In this document: positions 43,238 through 55,200 of the stretch, piece after piece
How positions within the stretch are numbered: the stretch's first letter is position 1
How the letters are laid out: every line of letters starts with the position of its first letter
From: Calliopum simillimum
Lineage: Eukaryota; Arthropoda; Insecta; Diptera; Lauxaniidae
Direction: 5' to 3'
Length of the DNA stretch: 64,000 nt
Assembly (NCBI GenBank): GCA_951812925.1
Contig: OX638369.1
Location: 42,961,061 to 43,025,060, forward strand
The notes under the pieces: generated by a model
What the model was told of the DNA's origin: nothing
Seen by the model: only the letters and a program-made list of their open reading frames with translations
Databases searched by the model: none
Position numbers and translations under genes: made by a program

Positions 43238-44890
43238 TCACAAAGCATTTGATTAAACGCTGACACAAATAAATTTCTAATGATTCAAATTGAGATACCG
43301 CACCATTCTCAGATAAATGATGATCTAGCAATAAATCTGTAAATCGTATCTTGATCTCTCGCCATCCTTCAGCTACTAAAAAATTCATCTACCTGAAGGA
43401 TATTCTATAAAATTCGCTGCTACAGTTCCTTTCAGGCTAAGTGTGCTATAGCGTGGGTTTAGCTCGGAGTTGAAGTGGCTCTTATACTTATTGCAGGTCC
43501 AATCATAATCGCTGCTTGACTTAACTGGAGTAGCTCGTTCTCCAAAGACTGCATGGGATGGTGAGCTAAATCAGAGTAACAACATGGTCAAATTTGGCAG
43601 ATGATTGGGCCTGAAGTTATGAAATTTTTTTTATATTTTTTTGTTGTTATTTTATCAAGAGGCATATCCACGTATAATGGGGTACTATTTGGAAACAACT
43701 TTCATTTGCATATAAAAGAAATAAATATTTTGTTTTTTTTTTTTTTGCCCAACCTAAATAGGACATTTAAAACAGCTTTTCTGGCTTGAATAAACTTCTT
43801 TCATTTGCTAAAATATCAAAATACTTTAGAACAAAAAAAAATTAGGGCGCAAAAATTTTATACAAGTGTTTTAAGAAAAAAAATGTTTTTGCTTAACCAG
43901 AAGGTGTAAGTTCAATGACACATTTTTACAAAAAAAAATTTTTTTTTTTTTTCTGAATTTAACTCTTGTTCTTCATGAGTAGCTGCAAAAATTTAATTAA
44001 AAAAATAAAACAAAAATTTATTGTCTTCAAAACAACAACATGCCATTTAAATGGGATCAACTTTGTTGGTTAGTTGATCAACATATGTTGACAACAAAAT
44101 GTTGAACAAGACTTGGGTGCTGTTGGTTAATCAAATAAAACTGAAAACTCTCTGGCCTAATTAGGTTCACCTGTGTCACTGGCGAACAATTGAAACAGCG
44201 ATGCAAAGACAGCAACAACAGCAACTACAATTGACAGACAGTGGGTAATCAGAAAAAAAAGTACAAGAGAATGACGCATGGCTGCGAGTAAAAAATATCA
44301 TCACATCACTTCTGTTAACTAAATAAAACAGTCATACAACGATGCCAACAATTACCAAAATATTCGAAAAAATTAAACGGAATTATCCAACCGTACCCAC
44401 TTTTCTTTTCAATGAGACGTTTACCAACTTTTTTATTTGTTTTACGTTTATTTTTGTTTTTTTAGACAAATAGTAGAGTTTCCAAAGAACAAAAAGGAAA
44501 CATATTCTTTGTTCATTTACATATAAAGGTGCTGTTGCAAAATCCACACATTTTTCTCGAAACATGTGGCCCATTCAATTTAGCAGTGTAATCTGAAACT
44601 GTCTTTCCATGTAACTTTAGAGAACCATCAAATGCTTAGTTCATACGTACGTTTATTTATGTTTGACATTTAGTGTTAATTACTTTAATTTTCTTACTAC
44701 TAGAGTAGAGTAAAAATTATGACATTCATTGCATGTTCTTGATCTTCACAGGTTTGCCTTGAAGAGTTCTAAGTTTGAATATATTATATTTGAAAAGCAC
44801 TTAGTTTAGTTTTTCACGATAAGACGTAGGTTGCTCCATAAGCTAGGTGCATAAATTGTGCCACACAGGTGTGACGAATTTCAATGTTTT
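43238..44890. other. Non-coding stretch, nothing recognised
   Basis: AT-rich DNA with T tracts near 43736 and 43937 and CAACAACAGCAACTAC near 44211. No exon or mobile-element terminus was recognised. Confidence 0.4.
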
Positions 44891-44899
44891 TTGATGGGA

Positions 44900-45450
44900 A
44901 ATTTTGAGCTATTTTCGAGCTTTTCAACAATAATTTCGAGCTGCCTGGGAAATTTTCCATTTTCCGGAAAAGCGGAAAAAATTTTCTGCATAGCTAAGTT
45001 TATTTTTTCAGCCAGACGAACCCGCGGGAAGAGTTAGCGATGAATTCTCTTAAAGCAAGAATTTCGAGCTACTTTCGGACTCAAAGCATTTTCCGGAAAA
45101 CTCCCAATTTTCCCGAAAAACCGCAAAAACTTTTTATATGGCTAACTTCCTTTTTTCAGCCAGACGAATCCGCGGGAAGAGTTAGCGGTAAAATCTTTTA
45201 ACACAGAAATTTCGAGCTAGTTTCGAGCTGACCTTGAATTAAGTGTTTTCCGGAAAACCTTAAATTTCTCCGGAAAATCCCAAAAAATACTTTTAGGGCT
45301 TCATTAATTTTTTCAGCCAGACGAACCCATGAGAGTATTTGGCGATCATATTATTTGACACACGAATTTCGAGCTAGTTACGAGCTCATCAAAAACGAAG
45401 AGAGTTTTCCGGAAAACCCTTAACTTTCCCGGAAAATCCCAAAAAAGCTT
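44900..45450 (+). repeat. Tandem repeat, about 150-bp unit, 3-3.5 copies
   Basis: TTTTTCAGCCAGACGAACCC recurs at about 45005, 45153 and 45310 (spacings 148 and 157). It is preceded each time by TTTCCGGAAAA-rich sequence and TTTCGAGCTACTTTCGAGCT-type words, and followed by GGGAAGAGTTAGCGATAAAT-like sequence. Not coding. Confidence 0.8.
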
Positions 45451-45594
45451 TTTTTATGGCGGTGCCGTGACATAATCCCATAATCCCCATTTCGTAAATA
45501 GGTGTAATATTTTTTTTTTTCACCAAAAACTCCCATTAAATTTTTTGAAAAGTACTTTAAATTAAAGCGTAATTTATAAGCTTTAAAATGATGT

Positions 45595-46123
45595 ATGACT
45601 CAAGATAAAATTCGGTCACCAAATGAGAGTTTTTGGCTTTTGAACGCCCGCGGCAGGCAAAACTCTTTGTTTACTCAAGAGGAAGGCATCTCACTAAAAA
45701 AGTGCACAAGGCATAAAATGATTAAAATCGTTCAAGAAATACGTGTGAGTTTTTTTGGAAATTTTTTAAACTTTTTTAAAAAAAAAAATTTTTAACTTTT
45801 TTTTTTAAAAAAATTTTTCGAAAAACTTTTATTTTTAAATTTTTTTAAAAATTATTCAAAGAAAAAAAAAAATTTTTTTTAACTTCAAAAAATTTCCAAA
45901 ATGTTAACACATATTCCTTGGACGATTCTAAAATTAGCTAAAACTTTGCCATAGAAATTTTTTCTCTAAAGAAAATTTTTTTTTTTCTGAAACAAGTCCG
46001 AAAATCAGTTTTAACTCCTCAGGGGTACATTTTAGACCCCCTCCACGTGCAGATTTTTGGTTGTCTAAGTCTCTTCTATCACCACCCAGAAGCTTCATAA
46101 CCTTATGCAGCACACCCTGCATA
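45595..46123. repeat. Chimera of two foldback families (single arms)
   Basis: 45620-45920 matches the outer foldback arm near 24690-24850: the GAACGCCCGCGG..., AAGAGGAAGGCATCTC and CCTTGGACGATTCTA blocks. 45930-46123 matches one arm of the element at 10562-11513 (AGCTAAAACTTTGCCATAGA; CATAACCTTATGCAGCACAC). The two families join at about 45920 within a low-complexity A/T tract. Open frames here are by-products. Confidence 0.65.
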
Positions 46124-46140
46124 GAGCATAGTAGTGCTTC

Positions 46141-46906
46141 CCGTTGCAAATTTTTATGACAATTGAAAAGTTTTTAATTTAAGTTTCTTCAGACTTCGTC
46201 TTACATTTCGCGTTGTAACATTGTGTTTTATACACTTGAAAAATTAAATTCGTAGAAAAAATGGAAAATTTCAATGCGCCGATTTTCTACGATATTCGAG
46301 TGGGTTTATCTTAACAAGGATGTATCGATCGACTAAAAAGGGGTTTTGACGACGAAGCACTATCCAAGTACAGAGTGGTCAAAAGAATCCAAGCGCGAAC
46401 AGACTTCGCTTAAAGATGACCCACTCGAAAGTCGTCCAAAAACCGCGGTTTTGTCAGTAAACGTCGATGCTGTGCGAAAACTAATTGCAGAATATTGTTA
46501 TGTGACTCATCGAAAAATCAAGGCTAGTATAGGTATTAATATGACTATGAAACAAACAATCTTGTATGAACATTAAGTAGTGCGCTGGGTGCTGGACTCT
46601 CGAATGCTCGAAAAAGAGTCGTGAGTCGAAGTGATGAATCTTGGATTTTTAATTTAAGCGAATATTTAAGGACTCAAATGATCTAGTCTTACAGACCCCG
46701 CTTGGCAACAAATGACTTCTTTTATAGAATCAAAGATAAGATGCATGGACAACGATTGTTGATGGACGATGTTTAAAACTTGTGTCTCAGAGCTATCATC
46801 TTCAAACTGTTCAAAGTGCTTGGACAAATGGTTTGAGCGCATTACGTCTGAAGAAGGATACCTCAAAAAATTTCAAATTTTTAAACTGTCATAAAAGTTT
46901 GCATCC
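46141..46906 (+). pseudogene. Mariner relic, internally deleted
   Basis: Imperfect inverted termini GTTGCAAATTTTTATGACAA (46143) and, reversed, TTGTCATAAAAATTTGC-like sequence at 46885-46906 enclose a decayed mariner transposase. Readable pieces are FYDIRVGLS (46280), SLKDDPLESRPKTAVLSVN and VDAVRKLIAEYCYVTHRKIK (46408-46525), then SDESWIF at about 46632, which carries the first catalytic Asp. The remaining C-terminal part is scrambled. The length (0.77 kb) and frame changes show that it is dead. Confidence 0.7.
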
Positions 46907-48199
46907 TTCGTAATAGGATGTCAGCCATAAAAGTGAGAGCCCAAAAAAAATATAAAGTGAAAAAACTTTTTTTTTTACAATTTCTTTATGTTTTCATTGT
47001 TACGAATTTTGCTTTATGCTAAAAAGTGATCCCTTGACTTTTCCAACTGAACATTGCAGCAGCGAGCGATTCACCACTGACAACGAAAGTGAAATTTCAC
47101 TTTTGACACTTGACTTTCGGACTGGACAAACACACTTGTAGCTTCTTCTTCCACCACTACAATATCTTTTGACATAACAATGGCCTCTGCATACGTTTTA
47201 ACACATTTATGTAAACAGAAGTCAAAATAAAGAGTAAAACCGGCGACATCGGTCATCATTGCAAAATGCAGTGAAAAAGTGAAAATTTGTGTAAATTTAA
47301 ACAAACTACGTGGAGTAACTCAAAAGCCTAACTAAGTGTACTTGACATGACGCTCTTGCACAGTGGGAATCGTAGAAGTTTTCTGACATCAAAAATTTTA
47401 ATAAATGATTGCTATTGTAAAATTTCAATCAAACTGCATACGCCCCACTGTGCTGTTGTCGATTTGAGAAAATATTTGAGATGTTGGCAATGAATGGACT
47501 CGTCCAATGTATGTAGGTCTACGAGTTACCGCAACTCCACTTCAAGTACCTTACAGCATGTACGTGTGTGCTAATTTTTTGTCTTAACTGCATTTATTTG
47601 GCATCATTGTTTGTCTGCATGATGCAGGATTAAACAGAAACAACAACAACAGCACTAATAACAATAACAAATACACTCGTTATGAAGAAAGTGAAACTTT
47701 TTTCGATTTTCGGGTGTTGCCCTGAACGTGTTAATGCATTCAGCCTAAATTTTTGTTTATTTCTTCTAAATACGAGAGTACGCACTTGCTGACTGGGTTG
47801 TTTCTCTTTTTAAAGTATTTTGTAATGAGTTTTAATAAAAATTAAAAATCATCTTTTTATTAACAACCTCCTGTTTGCAGGCAGATATTTTTGAGGTCAT
47901 CAAAAACATTAGTGAGATAACAATATTCCAGGGGCGTCGTTAAAGTAAAAAGGAAATGAAAACACTTGAATGGTGATTATTCACCGTATTGATGTTGCAG
48001 CTTGTCGAACTTGTGTCAAAATCATTGGGTTGTACCACAAAAAAGAGAAATCGCCTAGATCAAATACCTATTTTGATAAATAACCCTCTATTTCCCAAGA
48101 AGGCCTGTAGACAGCCTAATTTAAAAAATTTGTAAGCAATATATGTTTTGATTCCGAATTCTAAGGATTTTTGACATGCTTAAAACGAAGACGTAACCA
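46907..48199. other. Non-coding stretch, nothing recognised
   Basis: Unique-looking DNA with CAACAACAACAGCACTAATA near 47641. The minus-strand frame at 47071-47304 resembles nothing known to me. Confidence 0.4.
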
Positions 48200-48259
48200 G
48201 TTTTGTTATATCACATCAGAATTTTGAGATATTCTTGTTTCAAAGTGAAAAGTAGCTGT

Positions 48260-48920
48260 GTTTTTTCGGCTTTTAACTTTGAAGTGTGCAATATAGACAT
48301 TTGGTCACCTAGTCATAGATTACAGGAACACGCATGGGCTTCGATGCATCAATTTTGTGTAGTTTCTTTTTTTCTGATGCCAGGATTTTATCCTTGAAAA
48401 TAAGAACTTTTCATACTAAGAACCCAATATGGTCACTTAGTCACCTAGCCATGGACCACTGAAACATGAGTGAATTCCAATGAAATTAAATGGAACCAAT
48501 AGAATATAAAACAATGTTTGAAATAGACCCAATATGGCCACTTTGTCACCTAGTTATAGAGCACTGAATCATGAATGGATTCCAATAAAATAAAATGGGA
48601 TCTATAGACATAAAACAGTGTTTTAAACCGTATATCAACCTAGTTTAGTTTCTGTTTCTTAATGCCAGTTTTTATCCTTGAAAATAAGGACTTTTCATTC
48701 TAAGGACCCTATATGACCACTTGGGCACGTGGCCATGGACCACTGAAACATGAATGGATCCATAGAACATAAAATTGTGTTTGAAATAATATATTGTAGT
48801 CTCTTTTTTTTAAAACCAGAATTTTATCTTTGAAAATTTGAACTTTTTATACTAATGACCCAATGTGGTCACTTGGCCGCGTGGTCGATATCCACTGGAA
48901 TATGAATGTGTACTAATTGG
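48260..48920 (+). repeat. Tandem repeat, about 140-150-bp unit, 4-5 diverged copies
   Basis: Blocks CTTGAAAATAAGAACTTTTC, ACCCAATATGGTCACTTAGT and CATGGACCACTGAAACATGA recur in order around 48390-48480, 48530-48580 (partial), 48670-48755 and 48830-48905, with an older partial copy at 48290-48320. Not coding. Confidence 0.75.
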
Positions 48921-49553
48921 ACTGAATGGTTATCATTTGAGTGGGTACAATTGATCATTGAACAGCATTTAAACGACGTTTAAGGAAACTTTACAATTTT
49001 TCAAAACAAACTTGCAAGAACTCTACAAAGACCAATTTTGTTCCGAATTGAGTATGTACAAGTATTGAGCTAAGGCGTAAAAAACTACCCCAACCGTTAC
49101 TCGCAAACCGTTTGATATATCCAAAGAATTCCAACGGATTTTTCTTGTTCTAAAATTCACAAACAAATTTTAATGGGATCAGGTACTAGACCACGATATG
49201 GGTTTAACCGAAAAACTCAGCAATCTGCCGTAGGTGCTGATATATCAACCTTTACTTATCAAAAATTAAATTGATGAATCTATTGCATTTTCTGAATTTT
49301 ACAAATGATTTCTCTCTAAGTGTGTTACCTTTAAAATAATATAAAAGAACATTTTCTTTTCAGACTAAAGACTTTAATATTTTAGACCAGAAATACCACA
49401 GAACTCAAAACTTAAAAAAACTGACTTAGAGCTTTTCACTCGAAGGAGGCGATTTACGAATATACAAAGAATAAATTTGCAATAGTTTTCAAAGCTTTAA
49501 AAATGCAATTAAAGAATTTTTCACCATAAAAAAAAAAAAGAAACACTCTGCTA
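48921..49553. other. Non-coding gap, nothing recognised
   Basis: AT-rich unique-looking DNA up to the left end of the DD41D element. Confidence 0.4.
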
Positions 49554-50822
49554 GTAAAGGGTGTTTTTTTTAGAGGTATAGAACTTCAAATTGAAATAAA
49601 ATACAAGAAAATCGTTTTAATGTCCATCAATTTGGCTTTATTGGAAGGATAATTTTATGCCATTAATGCGTAAATATGATTTCGGGCATGTGGCCGCCGC
49701 GGCTGGCTCGAATAAAGCCAATTCTACAGGTCCAATTTTCAACCACTTTTTCGAGCATATGGGGCCGTATGTCGGCAATAACGCCACCAATGTTGGCTTC
49801 CAAGTCCCCTAACGTTTCTGGTTTGTTGGCGTAGACAAGCGACTTTACATATCCCCAAAGAAAATAATCCAATGGTGTCAAATCACACGATCTTGGTGGC
49901 CAATTGACAGGTCCATTCCGCGAAATTATGCGCTCATCGAATGTTTCCTTCAATAAATCGATTGTGACGTGCGCTGTGTGGCATGTAGCGCCGTCTTGTT
50001 GGAACCACAACTCATCCACATTCATGCCATCCAATTCGGGAACAAAATAGTCGGTTATCATGGCTCTATACTGGTCTCCATTAACGGTAACTGACTCTCC
50101 CGCATTATTTCGGAAGAAGTATGGCCCAATGACTCCACCAGCCCATAGAGCACACCAAACAGTCAGTTTTTGTGGATGTAATGGCGTCTCAAGGGTCTCA
50201 TGTGGATTCTCTTCACTCCAAATGCGGCAATTTTGCTTGTTGACGTAGCCATTCAACCAAAAATGAGCCTCATCACTGAACAAAATTTTGCGATGAAAAT
50301 CAGCATCGAGATCAATCTCATTTTCGGCCCATACACCAAAATCACGACGCATTGCATGGTCTCGCGGCTTTAATTCTTGCACAAGCTGGATCTTGTAAGG
50401 TCGCAAGCCAAGATCTTTGCGCAAAATCTTCCATAAAGTTGATGGACAAAGCTCCAATTGCTGTGCACGGTGGCGAATCGATTCATTCGGGTCCTCTTCA
50501 ACATTTTGCTCTACATCGGCAATTGTTTCTTCGGTGCGCACTGTTTGACGTCTCTGCGGATGCGTATTATCACATAGAGTAAACGTAGTGCGAAAACGAT
50601 CGACCATAAAATGGACGGAGCTTGCGGTAAACTTCGCGAACTGAACCATTATTTTCGAAATAAATTTGCACGATTTGCAAGCGTTGTTCTTTTGTCAACT
50701 TGTTCATGATGAAATGGCAAACCAAATTGAACATAAATGACATTAGAGTTGCCAGATTTGACCACAAAATGCTAGTTTTATCTCTATTCGAAAAACAAAC
50801 CTCTAAAAAAAACACCCTTTAC
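49554..50822 (-). mobile_element. DD41D (rosa/VISITOR-type) mariner-superfamily element
   Basis: Inverted termini GTAAAGGGTGTTTTTTTTAG followed by AGGT (49554 onward, and the reverse ending 50822) are identical over 24 bp. TA lies outside each end (49552-49553, 50823-50824). The 1.27 kb element encloses one transposase gene on the minus strand. DD41D elements are known from tephritids (rosa) and other insects; the assignment rests on the spacing of catalytic residues counted in this copy. Confidence 0.85.
49663..50707 (-). pseudogene. DD41D transposase, broken by one frameshifting deletion
   Basis: The natural start is the ATG at 50707 (MNKLTKEQRLQIVQIYF...), which gives the first helix-turn-helix. 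At about 50610 the frame breaks. The expected segment between RPFYGR and the VDRF equivalent is missing and the rest continues in another frame, open from 50649 to 49663. In that 328-residue frame the catalytic residues are all present: D126 (FSDEAHFW), D219 (FQQDGATCHT) and D261 (LTPLDYFLWGYVK), with 41 residues between the second and third. NESIRHRAQQLELCPSTLWK is the second helix-turn-helix. The rest of the gene has no stop. Only this deletion prevents a full product, so the copy is fairly young. Confidence 0.85.
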
Positions 50823-50824
50823 TA

Positions 50825-52423
50825 AAGAACAACACCCAGACGATACTTAAGTATATTTAATAGTAAACTACCAATATTAAATTAACAAAGTAAAAAATGG
50901 TAATTCTTTAGTCAAATAATTTTATTTATATGGCTTTTTATGGTGTGCGAAACTGACTTCATTTTCTATTTTACGACCAATAAATATTATTTCTTGTTAA
51001 ATTGTTTTTCGATTATTGATTTATTCTTAAATTTAACGTTTTATGACGCTCTTAAGTTGTTTAGTCTATCAAAGTTGACCTGTTGCACCTTCGCATATAA
51101 TTTTCTTGAATTTCACGACTTGATGTTTTTTGCTGGCCATGACGTTGACGGTTAATTGAGTGCACATAAATATTAAAAAGAAACGTCAAAGATATTTTTA
51201 CAAGTAACAAGGAGGATTATTATAAAATTTAAGTGGCAAATGAAAACAAAACAAAAAATGTTACTCAAATGACATCTTCTTCAAATGCTACTCTTTTTGG
51301 CCAAACCCTAAAACTCTATCAAAATGAAAGAAGAAATTAACAAATTTTATAAAACAAATGGAATCATTTCTTTTTTTTTTTTCTGTAAAATTAACAATTA
51401 ATCACTTATCACGTATGTCACCAAAAATATTTACAATCCGTAGCTGTCAAATCAAGCCAAACCCAACTACGAGTAACTGCTGCTGCCGCATATCCCAAGT
51501 ATTGACCCACATAATTATTTCGTTATAAAAGCCCTGCGATGTTGTTGTTGTTGTCGGCGTCTCGTCTCCTCTCCAATTGCTTTTGTTGAAGTCATGATCC
51601 GATCATTAAAGATTTTTTATTATCGCACCATAGCCATCAGGCGGAATGGTGCTGCTGTTGCTGGGGCTTCACTCTGGTGCAGCACGAGCGCCTCACGCAT
51701 TGTCATTTAATTGAGTAGTCGTAGTTTGTACGTTGCACGGCTTTGGGTGGATCATTTTTGTAATGTTTGTTGAGAAAAGTATATCGTTTCTATTAGAATG
51801 TCTGTGGATTTTGTTTCTATGTTCAAGGCTGCATTCTAATTTATAATGCCAAACTTTCGTTTCACTCCATTTCGGTCGCCTGATTTGTAAATTGAGAAGA
51901 TTTCGTCTGTATTTGATTTTAATTTCGACATTAGAGATGGTACCACCAAATTGAATACAAATTTAAATTTTGTTTGAAAAGTTCAGATTGTTCAGATCAT
52001 GAAATATTATGGCGATTTCCAAACCAGTAAAGACATTCACCTCTTCCATGACAGATTCTGAAGTTGCTGGTTAATATGGTTCTACGCCCAAATATCGGAA
52101 AGAGGGTGTAAAAAGCGTGGGATAAGATTTTTTTTTTTTTTTTGTAGATCATTTAGAGGGCAATGTCGTAGAATATTTTTGAAGAACGCTTTAAGCCATT
52201 ATGACTCTTTTTTAAAAAAGACCTATAAGAACAGGATTAAATGGGTTAAAATGTTCTAGAAAATTGTGCCTTGCTTAATTTCATGATGACCTTGAAACCT
52301 CTATCCAAAATTAAAATTTAGAGTTTTAGTGGGGTGAAATTTCGAAAATACGTTTTTGTGAGTATTTCAGCTAAAAAACAATATGTGATTGATTTCAGGT
52401 TTCACTTAATATCTTTTTTATAT
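50825..52423. other. Non-coding stretch, unique-looking DNA
   Basis: It contains GTTGTTGTTGTTGTC near 51541 and CTGCTGTTGCTGGGGC near 51650, with AT-rich segments. No exon or repeat terminus was recognised. Confidence 0.4.
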
Positions 52424-53966
52424 ATGTGCATTAGGGGTGTTTTAGTGCACGAATTTTGGATTTTGATACTTGACACCCTCAATTTTGTGAGGTTGGAAAA
52501 AAAAATGAGTTTGCAAAAAAAAATTTGGGGGTGGGGTGATGGTAAGGGTTGGCGCATTGAGGTCAAAGATGAGAAAAAACGAGAAACAATATTCTTACTG
52601 TCCTACAAGAGTGGCCACCTCTAGAGTGTTCAAATGTATGACCGACCCACAATATTTTTTCTCCCCCAACATTTTTACCAAACATACCTACCTCTTACCT
52701 CTTACCCTTAAGGGTGCTTCCATACAAAATTGAGATTTTTACGAAATCGACCCCACCACTCCCAGGGTGCCCCTAGAATGGTCAAATGTATGACCGGCCC
52801 CTAATATTTTTTTCTTCCCATACTTACCTTCTATCTCTAGCTCTTAAGGGGGCCCCCATACAAAATTGACGTCATAGACATAAAAAATATGGAAAGGAAA
52901 TCGTCAAATAGGCCCATAATTGCCCAGGAGTCTCTCCTAGAAGAGTCAAATATATGACCGACCCCCATTATCCCCCCTCCAAAGTTTCACAGCTTACCTC
53001 CCCCTATTTCCAATCCTTAAGGGGGCTTCCATACAAAGTTACGGTTTTTTTTTAAAAAACTGCTCCCACTGCCCTAACTGGACCATGGGTACCCCTAGAA
53101 GAGTCAAATGTATGACCGACCCCCATTATTTCTAGGAAAATTTATAAAAAAAAAAAGTGTATGGCAGCCCCTTTCAGGGTTGAAAATAGGGGGATGTGGG
53201 AGAAAAATATAGGTCGCAAAAAAATAATGGGGGTCGGTTATACATTTGACCCTTCTAGGTGTACCCGTGGGCCAGTTAGGGCAGTGGGGGCATTTTACAT
53301 AAAAACGGTAACTTTGTATGGGAGCCCCCTTAAGGATTAGAAATAGGGGGTAGGTATGCTAAGAAAAAACTTTGCAGGTTGGCTAATGGGGGTCGGTCAT
53401 ATATTTGACTCCTCTAGGAGTGACTTCTGGGCAGTTATGGGCCTATTTGGCGATTTTCTTTCCATATTTTTCATGTCTATGACATCTATTTTGTATGGGA
53501 GTCCCCTTAAGAGTCAGACATACAGGGTAAGTATGTTAGGAAAAAATGTTGGGAAGGAAAAAATATTAGGGACCAGTCATACATTTGGCCCTTCTAGGGG
53601 CACCCACGGAGTGGTGGGGGTCGATTTCCTAAAAATGTCAATTTTATATGGGAGCCCCCTTAGGGGTTAGAGATAGGGGGTAAGTATGCTGGGCAAAAAT
53701 GTTGGAGGGGGAAAAATAATGTGGGTCGGTCATACATTTGACCCCTCTAGAGAGGACCCCCAAACATTTGTATTGCTGTATGTACATTTTTTCTTTTTTT
53801 ATCTCACCTTTGACCTCGATGCGCCAACCTTTACCCTCACCACACCCCCAAAACTTTTTTTGCAAATTAATTTTTTTTTTCAACCTCACAAAATTGAGGG
53901 GTGTCAAGTATCAAAATGTTGTAACTAAGGATCTCCATACATTCTTAAAACACCTCTAATGTACAT
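52424..53966. mobile_element. Foldback element made of inverted minisatellite arrays
   Basis: The ends ATGTGCATTAGGGGTGTTTT (52424) and, reversed, at 53947-53966 are inverted copies, as are TTTTGATACTTGACACCCTC and its reverse. Each arm holds four units of about 155-165 bp marked by CAAATGTATGACCGACCCCC: forward at about 52631, 52786, 52947 and 53106; reversed at about 53228, 53385, 53568 and 53722. The axis lies near 53180. Long inverted repeats with internal direct subrepeats are the classical foldback layout. No protein resemblance. Confidence 0.85.
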
Positions 53967-54342
53967 TGATTCAAAAAAATTTTATCTCAGGAATAATTCC
54001 GAACATTTTTGATATTGTAACAAAATAAAAACCGCATCGAGCCGTGGTTTTGTATAAACTGACTTTGCGCGACCTCTAAGTGACCTGCAGACAAATTTAG
54101 AAAAACCTAAGCTCATTTTTTCACACTTTCTTTCAGGCTTTTGGGCATAATAGTCATGGAATTACCGAAAATGTTTTTTTTTTTTTTTTTTTAAACCGGT
54201 CTAATTAATGAACGTGGTCTTTATTCCACAATATTCATGAAATATCCACCCAGAAACAAAGTTTTAATTTCTCAATTTCTCCTCAATGTCCCCTTAAATT
54301 CCCCTTGGAATTCAACTTCTTCTTAACATTCCAAATTCGTAT

Positions 54343-54905
54343 GTTCGCGAAGGTCAGCCGAAGGCTTCGTAATCAAAACGAAGAGCATCTAGGTATAATA
54401 GAAGGAAAGCATCTATGACAAACTATCAACTTGCCTTAACTGATAGTTTTCTGGGAAACCAGAATGTTCGCGAAGGTTAGCCGAAGGCTTCGTAGTCAAA
54501 ACATAGAATGTCAAGGTACAATAGAGGGAAAGCATCTATGACAAACTACCAACTAGCCTTAACTGATAGTTCTCTGGAAAACCCTTAGGTTCCCTCAAGC
54601 CACCCAAAAGCTTAATAGTCAAAACCAAGAATATCAAGGTACACTAGAGGAAATAAATCTAAGGTCAACTATCAACTGGCCTTTACTGATAGTTTTCTGG
54701 TAAGCCCGAAGGCTCGCGAAGGCCAGGCGAAGGCTTCAAAGTCAAAACGAAGAATATCTAGAAATACTAGATGAAAAACATTTATGGCAGGATACCAACA
54801 AACCTTAATTGATAGTTTTTTGGGACCACCGTAGGTCACCCGAAGGTTTTATAGTTCAAACGAAGAATTTCTAGGCATACCAAAGGAAACCTAGGCATAC
54901 CTAGG
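54343..54905 (+). repeat. 123-bp tandem repeat, about 4.5 units
   Basis: Units start GTTCGCGAAGGTCAGCCGAA at 54343, 54466, 54589, 54712 and about 54834, a steady 122-123-bp period. Each contains GAAGGCTTCGTAGTCAAAAC and CCTTAACTGATAGTTTTCTG. Neighbouring units differ by scattered substitutions. Not coding. Confidence 0.9.
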
Positions 54906-54929
54906 CCAACTGAAATGTATTCCAATGTT

Positions 54930-55200
54930 TTTGACTTTTACCGATTTCCTTGATGTATTTCAATATTTTTCAATCCTTTTGGACTTTTATCGATCGATAT
55001 TTTAGATATTTTGCGATACTTTCGGACTTTAATCGATTTTTCAGATGTTTTTCGATACTTTTGGACTTTGACTGATTTTCTGTTTTTCGATATATTTAAA
55101 CTTTTACTGACTTCTTCAATGTATTTCAATATTTTTCGATTTTTTTGAAATTTCACAGAGTTATTGGATATTTTTCGATACTTTTGGACTTTCCACTTCA
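54930..55200 (-). repeat. Short-period TATCGA minisatellite (reverse orientation)
   Basis: Words such as TTTTTCGATACTTTTGGACT, TTTTATCGAT and TCAATATTTTTC recur every 30-65 bp. In reverse orientation they match the array at 56840-57360. The 87-codon frame at 54938-55201 is produced by the repeat. Confidence 0.75.
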
